A stretch of 7,509 nucleotides of DNA from assembly GCA_934456315.1 (NCBI GenBank), contig CAKSHG010000100.1, forward strand, positions 1 to 7,509, given 5' to 3'. Below, in pieces: positions 1-6,664 of the stretch (position 1 is the stretch's first letter; each line of letters opens with the position of its first letter). This stretch comes from an uncultured Oscillospiraceae bacterium. Its GTDB lineage: Bacteria > Bacillota > Clostridia > Oscillospirales > Ruminococcaceae. Made by a program: the position numbers and the translations under genes. Under the pieces are notes generated by a model. The model was not told the origin of the DNA. It ran no database searches and saw only the letters and a program-made list of their open reading frames with translations.

Positions 1-1140
1 ATCGACTTCGGAATAAGCTCGGTGCAGTCCGACGGCAGCACGATAGTCGTCACCAGCACCGGAATGACCCCGGAGTACTCCGCGCCGGAAACGTTCCGCA
101 GGCTGTTCCTGGAGGAGTCGGACTACTATTCGTTCGGGATAACGCTCTACGAGCTGTTCTGCGGGCACACTCCCTATGCGGAGATGACCGCCGAGGAGAT
201 AGCGCAGTACACCGCGATACAGCGGATACCTCTCCCGGACGGAATGCCGCAGGAGCTTCAGGGACTGATAACCGCGCTGACCTACTGCGACCTGACCAAC
301 CGCCGGAAGCGCTCCAGCCCCAACCGCCGCTGGACCTACACCGAGGTCGACAACTGGCTTAGGGGTATCCCGCAGCCTATCCCCGGCGAAACCGCCCCGG
401 CGCAGCGCGGATTCCCGGCGTACAACTTCCTGAACATCAGCTACACTGACCTCCGCAGCCTGGTCAGCGCCTTTGCGGAGAACTGGGAGCAGGGAAAGAA
501 GCAGGTGTTCCGGGGACTGCTGTCGGCGTTCCTCAAGCCTTACGACCCGCAGCTTGCGGGCTACGCCCTGGACGCCGAGGAGGAGGTCGCCCGGGGAGGC
601 GATACCGACCTTGCGTTCTTCCGGCTGCTGTACCGGCTCGACCAGCAGACCCGCGCGTTTTTCTGGAAAGACAGGCGCTTTTCGGGTCTTGCTGCGCTCG
701 GGAGGTTCATTCTGAACGATACCCGGGAGCACGGGACCTCCGGGGAGTTCGTCCGGGAGGTGCTCTCGCGGCGGCTCATCACGGAGTACCTGAAATGCAC
801 CGGCGCAGACGACCGCCTGCTTATTGCCGCGCGCTCGTTCGAGGACAGCGCGGAGCTGAACAGCGGGGACACCCGCCGGGAGCTGCTGTCCCGGTACGCG
901 GCGGGATACGCTCTCTCGGACAAGGGGAAGCTGCGGATAGACGAACTGGAATTCACCTTGCCGGAGGAGATAAACGCGCGGCTGAATCAGCTTCTGAAAA
1001 CGGACGCGCTGATGTTCGAGCGGCTCATCACGCGGCTCGTGCGGGTGGACGGCACGCTCGACCCGCAGTTCGAAGCGTGGCTGCTTTCCCTCGGAAAACG
1101 CAGCGAGATCGACAGATGGAATTCAATGCAGGAGGTGTGA
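1..1140 (+). CDS. Ser/Thr protein kinase, C-terminal part (5' end outside the window)
   Basis: The reading frame is open from base 1 and starts inside the kinase domain. The DFG magnesium-binding motif is at 4-12, followed by a Ser/Thr-rich activation segment, then TPEYSAPE with the APE motif at 82-90. The conserved Asp of subdomain IX (DYYSFG) is at 121-123. The catalytic loop (HRD) and ATP-binding lobe lie upstream, so full catalytic competence cannot be judged, but the DFG and APE motifs are intact. The kinase fold seems to end near base 370. The remaining roughly 255 residues are a mostly helical, charged tail that I do not recognise; it has no PASTA repeats or membrane helix, unlike PknB/Stk sensor kinases. 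By family knowledge it phosphorylates Ser/Thr on proteins; the likely targets, including the FHA protein downstream, are inferred from context. The next gene starts 1 base after the stop. An ATG at 22 exists but is internal to the domain and is not the real start. Confidence 0.9.
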   Translation: MDFGISSVQSDGSTIVVTSTGMTPEYSAPETFRRLFLEESDYYSFGITLYELFCGHTPYAEMTAEEIAQYTAIQRIPLPDGMPQELQGLITALTYCDLTNRRKRSSPNRRWTYTEVDNWLRGIPQPIPGETAPAQRGFPAYNFLNISYTDLRSLVSAFAENWEQGKKQVFRGLLSAFLKPYDPQLAGYALDAEEEVARGGDTDLAFFRLLYRLDQQTRAFFWKDRRFSGLAALGRFILNDTREHGTSGEFVREVLSRRLITEYLKCTGADDRLLIAARSFEDSAELNSGDTRRELLSRYAAGYALSDKGKLRIDELEFTLPEEINARLNQLLKTDALMFERLITRLVRVDGTLDPQFEAWLLSLGKRSEIDRWNSMQEV

Positions 1141-1141
1141 C

Positions 1142-2413
1142 ATGAGCGGTCCCAAGACTTCACATTATAAACTGACCCCGGCGCAGCGCAGAATGCTCAT
1201 CGCCCAGCGGGAGCGGCAGCGCAGGTGCGGCGAAGCGTCGGCGTTCCTTTCAGCGCTGCTCGCGAAGCTGTCCAGGCTGAAGCAGTTCCCGACGGACGAC
1301 CTGCGCAATGCAGAACTGCTCCGGGAGCGCACCGGGGAGCGTACATACGACGAAAAGCAGAACGAACTCTGCGAGCGCGTGCAGAGGGTCATTGAGCGTA
1401 TCAGTGACGTAAAGGGCAGCGATGACCCCGCGCTCCTTGAGCGGACGCTTGAGCAGGCGAAGCAGGACTACGAAGTGCTGCTGACGCTGCGCGGTGAGCT
1501 GGACGGGACAGCCTGCGAGGTTGCCGCGAAGCTCCGCAGGGACGTCCGCGACGGAGTCGACAGGGCGTTCAGCACGGATTTTGCCGGGCTGGTATCCGAG
1601 GAGGAGCGCCGCTCCGCAGAGCTGCGGGAAGCGCTTTTCGCGAGGGTGGACGTGCTGCCCGCCGCAGAGCTTTCCGAAGCGCTGAAGCTGGATATAATGG
1701 AGGTCCGTGAGCGTCTGACGAAGCTAAGCTGCGCCGACGAGCTGTCAAATTTCGGCGCGCTGACTGTTGCACCGCTGGAGAAGCGCTGCCGGGAGTACGC
1801 GCAGCTCCGCCGGGAGATAGGCGGAGAGTACGACCGGCTCACAGCGCGCTATCATGCTCTCTGCGAGGAACTGGACCGCCAGCCGGAGGCGATCCCGCTG
1901 GAGCGCGGAGCAGCCGAGCGGCTGGGACAGCTGACATCGGCGCTCGAAGCGGAAATACTGAACTCCGAGGAGCAGACGTACATCAACAGCTGTATCGACG
2001 AGGTGATGGAGGACATGGGCTACCGCCTTATCGGGGAGCGGAGCGTGGTGAAACGCAGCGGAGCGCGGTTCCGCAGCGAGCTGTACACATTCAGCGAGGG
2101 GACGGCGGTCAACGTGACGTATTCCGGCGGGAACATCACGATGGAGCTTGGCGCGGTGGATTCCACCGCCAGAATCCCGAGCGAATACGAAGCACAGCGC
2201 CTGACCGACGACATGAAGAGCTTCTGCGGAAGCTTCCGGGAATTCGGACGGCGGCTGCTTGAAAAGGGCGTGGAAGCGGAGCACATCTCGCTGCTCCCGC
2301 CCGAGCCGGAATACGCGCAGGTGATAGACATCACAGGCTACGAACTGACCGGGGAATCCGGCGCGCAGGAAGCCGCTGCCGCACAGCCGAAGGAAATGAC
2401 GACAGATGAGTAA
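1142..2413 (+). CDS. Coiled-coil protein of unknown function
   Basis: I do not recognise a named family. The 423-residue protein starts at an ATG placed 5 bases after a strong AGGAGGT ribosome binding site (1130-1136), 1 base after the kinase stop. The N-terminus MSGPKTSHYKLTPAQRR is basic and looks like a conserved signature rather than a signal peptide. Residues of about 15 to 270 are rich in Glu, Arg, Leu, Ala and Gln in heptad-like order, indicating long helices or coiled coils. Residues of about 280 to 395 look different: alternating hydrophobic and polar stretches with GGN and SGAR turns suggest a compact alpha/beta domain. The C-terminus is a low-complexity Ala/Glu tail. There is no visible catalytic motif or membrane helix. 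Position between kinase and FHA protein suggests a scaffold, adaptor or phosphorylation substrate; that is inference. It overlaps the next gene by 8 bases. Confidence 0.9.
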   Translation: MSGPKTSHYKLTPAQRRMLIAQRERQRRCGEASAFLSALLAKLSRLKQFPTDDLRNAELLRERTGERTYDEKQNELCERVQRVIERISDVKGSDDPALLERTLEQAKQDYEVLLTLRGELDGTACEVAAKLRRDVRDGVDRAFSTDFAGLVSEEERRSAELREALFARVDVLPAAELSEALKLDIMEVRERLTKLSCADELSNFGALTVAPLEKRCREYAQLRREIGGEYDRLTARYHALCEELDRQPEAIPLERGAAERLGQLTSALEAEILNSEEQTYINSCIDEVMEDMGYRLIGERSVVKRSGARFRSELYTFSEGTAVNVTYSGGNITMELGAVDSTARIPSEYEAQRLTDDMKSFCGSFREFGRRLLEKGVEAEHISLLPPEPEYAQVIDITGYELTGESGAQEAAAAQPKEMTTDE

Positions 2414-3002
2414 ATTCAGGATATGCCCGGACTGCGGCAGACCAAACCCGCCGGGGCGGATAGAATGCGAGAGCTGCGAAGCGGACCTCACCGCCGTCCC
2501 GCTCACGGACGACAGCGAGCCCGGAACGGCTCCCGCGCCGGAAGTAAAGCCCGCTGCGACGAAACCGCATCCGGTGAGAATATGCGCCTGCGGAGCGGAA
2601 AACCCCGCTGCGGCGCGGGTGTGCGCGTCCTGCGGAGAGGACATTTCGGATATAGTCCCCACCATCGCCGGGGAGGTCCGCTGTACGCTGACCTCCTGCG
2701 ACGGGCTGTGGGCGTATGCGCCAGATAAGCCGGAGGTCGTCCTCGGGCGGGAGCGCACGCTAAGCGAACACCTCGCAGCGAAGCCATTTGTCAGCCGCGT
2801 ACACGCGAAGCTGACCATGACCGGCGGCAGGGTGTACCTCGAGGACCTCGGCGCGACCAACCGCACCTACGTCAACGGTGAGCCGCTCTCCGGCGTGCCC
2901 CGGGAGCTTCAGGACGGCGACGTTGTCGGGCTGGGCGGAAGCTCCCCCGACGACGAAGCGCAGAGCGGCGCGGCGTACTTCACGGTGCGCGTCTGCCGAT
3001 GA
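2406..3002 (+). CDS. Double zinc-ribbon protein with C-terminal FHA domain
   Basis: FHA domains bind phosphothreonine peptides, so this is the probable reader of the neighbouring kinase's marks. Residues 7-24 form a first zinc ribbon (C7, C10, C21, C24), and residues 60-76 a second (C60, C62, C73, C76) whose first knuckle is CxC rather than CxxC. A Pro/Ala-rich linker (about 31-57) separates them. The FHA domain runs from about residue 91 to 197 and keeps the family's key positions: G114-R115, S130-R131 and H133, N152 with T154, and N157-G158. R115, S130 and N152 correspond to phosphopeptide-contacting positions, so binding should be functional. The start at 2406 lies inside the end of the previous gene; an AAGGAA (2390-2395) about 10 bases upstream could serve as ribosome binding site, and translational coupling is likely. 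The stop overlaps the next start. No membrane segment is seen. Confidence 0.93.
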   Translation: MSKFRICPDCGRPNPPGRIECESCEADLTAVPLTDDSEPGTAPAPEVKPAATKPHPVRICACGAENPAAARVCASCGEDISDIVPTIAGEVRCTLTSCDGLWAYAPDKPEVVLGRERTLSEHLAAKPFVSRVHAKLTMTGGRVYLEDLGATNRTYVNGEPLSGVPRELQDGDVVGLGGSSPDDEAQSGAAYFTVRVCR

Positions 3003-3679
3003 TGTACGCCGCGAGGATACTCTACCCGGTAAGGACCCTCGGTCCTGGGAACAGAGTGGGGATATGGTTCTGTGGCTGCTCCCACGGCTGCCCGGGGTGC
3101 AGTAATCCCGAGCTGTGGCGGCGGGAGGAGCGCTTCCGCATCACCAGGGAGCGTCTTGTGCAGCTGGTCGGCTCCATCGCGGAAAGCGGTCCGGTGGACG
3201 GATTCACGCTGACCGGCGGCGACCCGATGGAGCAGCCGGAGGAGCTTGCGCTGCTTCTCCCGGAGCTGCGTCGGATAAGCTGCGACATACTGGTCTACAC
3301 AGGCTACACGCTGGAGGAGCTGCACGGAATGCGCTCTCCGGCGGTGGAGAGCGCGCTGCGGAGCATTTCGGTGCTCATCGACGGAAAGTATGTGCAGGAG
3401 CGGAATTCCGGGCTTCCGCTGCGCGGCTCGGACAATCAGCGGATAATCTTCCTTGACGAGGGAGTGCGCCGTACCTACGAGGAATACCTGCGCCGGGGAA
3501 GCGCCGTGCAGAACTTCCCGGCGGCGGACGGCACGATATCGGTAGGGATACACCGTCCGGATTACCCCGGGGAGCTTGAGCGCCGCCTGGCGGAAAGGGC
3601 GCTCGTCAGATACGATAACCAAGAGGAAACAGAGGAGAACATAAATGACCGAGCTGGACGAACTGAAACAACGTCTTGA
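2999..3679 (+). CDS. NrdG-like radical SAM protein (4Fe-4S glycyl-radical-activase type)
   Basis: Residues 27-34 carry CX3CX2C (C27, C31, C34), which ligates the 4Fe-4S cluster used by radical SAM enzymes to cleave S-adenosylmethionine. GGDP at 73-76 matches the SAM-binding GGE(D)P motif. VYTGYTLEEL at 99-108 and the later LIDGKY (126-131) with RGSDNQRII (142-150) are strongly reminiscent of NrdG, the activator of anaerobic ribonucleotide reductase. However, no nrdD is visible, and the protein is 226 residues against about 155-175 for typical NrdG; the extra part is an Arg/Glu-rich C-terminus after about residue 155. A specialised paralogue serving the kinase system is therefore more likely than housekeeping NrdG. 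The start overlaps the FHA stop as ATGA; an in-frame ATG at 3002 is the alternative. No clear ribosome binding site precedes it, so it is probably translated by coupling. The 3' end overlaps the next gene by 35 bases. Confidence 0.9.
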   Translation: MMYAARILYPVRTLGPGNRVGIWFCGCSHGCPGCSNPELWRREERFRITRERLVQLVGSIAESGPVDGFTLTGGDPMEQPEELALLLPELRRISCDILVYTGYTLEELHGMRSPAVESALRSISVLIDGKYVQERNSGLPLRGSDNQRIIFLDEGVRRTYEEYLRRGSAVQNFPAADGTISVGIHRPDYPGELERRLAERALVRYDNQEETEENINDRAGRTETTS

Positions 3680-4760
3680 GATAGAGGAACTGCGCGGCAG
3701 GCTGTCCGCAGCGGAAAAGCAGATAGCGCTTCTGACGGAAACGCTGTCCACGCTGAATGAGATACAGACCTCCGACCGCCTGGGGAGCTACATCAACAGC
3801 CAGGTCAGGCTGATAAAGGCGGCAGAGTTCCTGAATTCCGTATCAGACGGCGAGCAGATAGACCCGCAGCTTCAGCGGCAGAGCGCCGAGCAGGCGGGTC
3901 TGCGCAAGGCGGAGCTTGACGCGGATATCTCGGCAGCCGTTCAGTGCTCGCGGGAGCAGAGCCTGCACACCGCCGACAGCCGCATAGCGAAGGCGGTCGG
4001 GAACTGGCAGAGCGTACAGCCCGCGACGGCTGACGAGCAGGCTGCGAAGCTGCTGACCTACCGCAGCGAGGCAGGCGGGCTGACGATAACCGGAATGAAC
4101 CCCCGCCGGGATTTCGACGGGCAGGCGGTAATTCCGGAGGTGCTGGAGATACCTGCCGAGATAAACGGCGTTCCGGTCATGCGGATAGGCGACCGTGCGT
4201 TCAGAGGGCTGGGGATACAGACCGTTCGGTTTCCGGAGGGGCTGTACGCCATCGGAAAGGACGCTTTCAGCGGCTGCGAGCAGCTTTCGTCGGCGGCGTT
4301 CCCGGATTCGCTGATGTCCATCGGCGCGGGTGCGTTCGCAAGCTGCGCGTTCAGGACGCTCCATCTTGAGAACACCGGCGTGACGGTCATTCCGGAGAAG
4401 TGCTTCGGCTGGTGCAGCGAGCTTAAGAGCCTGACCCTCCCGGAGGGACTGGTTTCCATCGAGAACAACGCGTTCGCGGAGTGCCGGTCGCTGCTGAAGC
4501 TGATAATCCCGGAGAACACCGTGTCGGTGGTCAGCCCGTTCAGTACGTTTTCCGGTGGGGAGCGGCGCTCCCTTGCCATCGTCGGAATGAACACCCAGCT
4601 GTCCGACCTCTGCGGGATACCGCTGTTGTCCGGAGGAATGTTCGGCGGCAAAGCGACGGTGCAGAACCTCATCGTGTACTGCCTGCCGGACAGCAGCGCG
4701 CAGAAATACTGCCTTGATAACGGCGTACCATGCAGACACCTGTCTGAATTCCCCGCGTAA
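3645..4760 (+). CDS. Coiled-coil plus BspA-type leucine-rich repeat protein, cytoplasmic
   Basis: Residues 1-40 are a heptad-rich amphipathic helix (Leu/Glu/Lys/Arg), a probable coiled coil, followed by a helical stretch to about 135. Residues of about 145 to 300 contain roughly five LRR_5 (BspA-type) repeats of about 23 residues, recognisable by recurring IGDRAFRG, IGKDAFSGC, IGAGAFASC and IENNAFAEC segments alternating with L-x-x-hydrophobic-PE strands. The end (YCLPDSSAQKYCLDNG, 345-360) is the usual capping segment of BspA-type proteins. Those relatives are mostly secreted surface proteins; this one has no signal peptide, anchor or membrane helix, so it should act inside the cell as a protein-binding module. 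Start at 3645 is supported by GAGGAG (3632-3637) 7 bases upstream, inside the radical SAM gene. The partner is unknown; a target-recognition or scaffolding subunit is inferred from position. Confidence 0.92.
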   Translation: MTELDELKQRLEIEELRGRLSAAEKQIALLTETLSTLNEIQTSDRLGSYINSQVRLIKAAEFLNSVSDGEQIDPQLQRQSAEQAGLRKAELDADISAAVQCSREQSLHTADSRIAKAVGNWQSVQPATADEQAAKLLTYRSEAGGLTITGMNPRRDFDGQAVIPEVLEIPAEINGVPVMRIGDRAFRGLGIQTVRFPEGLYAIGKDAFSGCEQLSSAAFPDSLMSIGAGAFASCAFRTLHLENTGVTVIPEKCFGWCSELKSLTLPEGLVSIENNAFAECRSLLKLIIPENTVSVVSPFSTFSGGERRSLAIVGMNTQLSDLCGIPLLSGGMFGGKATVQNLIVYCLPDSSAQKYCLDNGVPCRHLSEFPA

Positions 4761-4774
4761 AAAGGAGGAGCCAC

Positions 4775-6640
4775 ATGCCCGAAAACACCCCGAAATGGCA
4801 CCGCGAGCTTGAGATATTCAGCCGCATAAAGCCGCTCATAATGCTGGAGGGGAATATCCTGGACAGCTACCAGTTCCCGTATGAGGGGAGCGTACCCAGG
4901 GGCAGCATTCTGCGCCTGACGGATTACCTGCACTATTTATATAAGGACATGGGCTACGGAAGCATAGTGTTCTACGACAGCCGGCGGGGATTCTGCAATT
5001 CCTGCGAGAACGGCTATACGGAGCGTTTCGCGGAGCTTGTCAATGCGGAGGTGAGCGGCGGCTTTGTCGAGGCGGGATTCCGTTCCGGAGAAGCGGCGCG
5101 GCTTATCCAGCGGGCGCTTTTCCAGAACCGCACGCCCTGCGTTGTGGTGATGAATTTCGCGTCCCGGTGCATTTCCTCCCCGGAGCGCATGCAGCAGCCC
5201 GAGGTGGACAGCTTCACGGCGCTCCTCCAGGCGGCGATGGATTCTGCGGAGGTGCGTACCGACGGCGGAAAGCTGCGGAATCTGCTTATCCTCGCGGTGA
5301 ACAAATCCAACGATATCCCGGCGTGGTTCTATCTCGACAATCCCAACGAAAAGACGATAACTATAGGGACTCCTACCCGCGAGGAGCGGCTGGGTTTCGT
5401 CAGCGGCGGGAATTTCCCGGCGTTCTTCACAGCGGAGCAGTACCGGAGCGGAATGGAGTGGTACGGCACCCGCGAAAGCGAGCTGAAAGCTGTCCAGGAG
5501 CGCTTCGCCGCGCTGACGGAGGGATTCAGCTTCACGGAGCTGAACGGTCTGCGTAAGCTCTGCAAGAACGAGGGCTTTGCGATGAAGGACATGTGCGGGG
5601 TCATAGACCTGTACAAATACGGCGTGCGGGAGAATCCCTGGCGCAGTCTGGATATTGAAAAGCTCCGCGGAGCGGAGGAGTACTTCCGCAGCCGCGTAAA
5701 GGGACAGGACAGCGCGATAATACGCACGCTCGACGTAGTGAAGCGTGCCGTGACCGGGCTGTCCGGATTGCAGGGAAGCTCCCATACCCGCCCGAAAGGC
5801 GTGCTGTTCTTCGCGGGACCCACCGGAACCGGTAAAACGGAAACCGCAAAGACGCTTGCTGCGGAGCTTTTCGGGGACGACAGCTGCTGCATACGTTTCG
5901 ACATGAGCGAATACAGCCAGTCCCACAGCGACCAGAAGCTGCTGGGAGCGCCTCCCGGGTACGTTGGCTACGAAGCGGGAGGGCAGCTGACGAACGCGGT
6001 CAGGAACTCGCCGTTTTCTATCCTGCTTTTTGACGAGATAGAAAAGGCGCACCCCTCGGTCATGGATAAATTCCTGCAAATTCTGGAGGACGGCAGAATG
6101 ACCGACGGGCAGGGCAATACGGTGTATTTTTCGGAGTGCGTGATAATATTCACGAGCAATCTGGGTATCTACACCAGGACGCCGGACGGCGGCAGGGTGC
6201 AGAATGTAACACCGGATATGCCGTATCCGCAGGTGCAGCAGCGGGTGCGCAGCGCTATCGAGGAGCATTTCAAGCTGGAGCTTGGCAGACCCGAGATACT
6301 TAACCGTATCGGCGAGAACATAGTTGTGTTTGATTTTATCAGACCTGACGCGGCGCGTGAGATACTGCGCTCGCAGGTGGACAGGATACTGCGGGAGCTT
6401 TCGTCGGAGCGTCACATTGAGGTGACGATAACGGATCAGGCGTATTCGGTGCTGCTGGAGCGTGCTCTGGGAAATCTGGAAAACGGCGGCAGGGGCATAG
6501 GGAACATCGTCGGATCGCTGCTTATCGACCCGTTGTCCAGGTACCTGTTCGACAACGGGATATTTTCGGATTCAGCTCTTGAGATAACCGGGATAAATGC
6601 GGATTCAGCGCCGCCGTGCCTTGAGTGCAGGAGGAAGTAA
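4775..6640 (+). CDS. Clp/HSP100-type AAA+ ATPase with degenerate N-terminal AAA-like half
   Basis: Residues of about 300 to 610 match the second ATPase domain of ClpB/ClpA plus its C-terminal D2-small domain: Walker A GPTGTGKT (348-355), substrate-gripping pore loop GAPPGYVGYE (391-400, Tyr396), Walker B with D420-E421, sensor 1 FTSN (459-462), arginine finger R511 in LNRI, and sensor 2 GGR (571-573). All catalytic positions are present, so it should hydrolyse ATP and thread or remodel proteins. Residues 1-285 lack a Walker A, but a strand-like CVVVMNF (122-128) and NKSNDIP followed by ITIGTPTREERL (176-205) resemble Walker B and sensor 1 regions of an AAA domain that lost nucleotide binding. 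There is no Clp N-domain, no ClpB middle domain and no IGF/IGL loop for ClpP docking, so a protease partner is unlikely. A strong AAAGGAGG (4761-4768) supports the ATG. It follows the leucine-rich repeat gene by 14 bases. Confidence 0.95.
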   Translation: MPENTPKWHRELEIFSRIKPLIMLEGNILDSYQFPYEGSVPRGSILRLTDYLHYLYKDMGYGSIVFYDSRRGFCNSCENGYTERFAELVNAEVSGGFVEAGFRSGEAARLIQRALFQNRTPCVVVMNFASRCISSPERMQQPEVDSFTALLQAAMDSAEVRTDGGKLRNLLILAVNKSNDIPAWFYLDNPNEKTITIGTPTREERLGFVSGGNFPAFFTAEQYRSGMEWYGTRESELKAVQERFAALTEGFSFTELNGLRKLCKNEGFAMKDMCGVIDLYKYGVRENPWRSLDIEKLRGAEEYFRSRVKGQDSAIIRTLDVVKRAVTGLSGLQGSSHTRPKGVLFFAGPTGTGKTETAKTLAAELFGDDSCCIRFDMSEYSQSHSDQKLLGAPPGYVGYEAGGQLTNAVRNSPFSILLFDEIEKAHPSVMDKFLQILEDGRMTDGQGNTVYFSECVIIFTSNLGIYTRTPDGGRVQNVTPDMPYPQVQQRVRSAIEEHFKLELGRPEILNRIGENIVVFDFIRPDAAREILRSQVDRILRELSSERHIEVTITDQAYSVLLERALGNLENGGRGIGNIVGSLLIDPLSRYLFDNGIFSDSALEITGINADSAPPCLECRRK

Positions 6641-6664
6641 AGCCATAGCTGGAAAGGAGGAAGC

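Noticed and set aside
1745..2866. Long minus-strand open frame (about 370 residues) spanning the coiled-coil and FHA genes
   Set aside because: The translation has no domain-like pattern and crosses two real genes with clear starts and, for FHA, conserved motifs.
4934..4946. AT-rich patch resembling a -10 element inside the ATPase gene
   Set aside because: It lies well inside coding sequence without a matching -35 at proper spacing, and no gene starts nearby.
4937..6415. Long minus-strand open frame (about 490 residues) opposite the ATPase gene
   Set aside because: It is a shadow produced by GC-rich codon use of the sense gene. It carries no recognisable motif and the sense strand encodes a fully conserved Clp-type ATPase.
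4775..6640. ClpA/ClpC-type partner of ClpP
   Set aside because: No IGF/IGL-type ClpP docking loop and no Clp N-domain are seen, so a degradative role is not supported.
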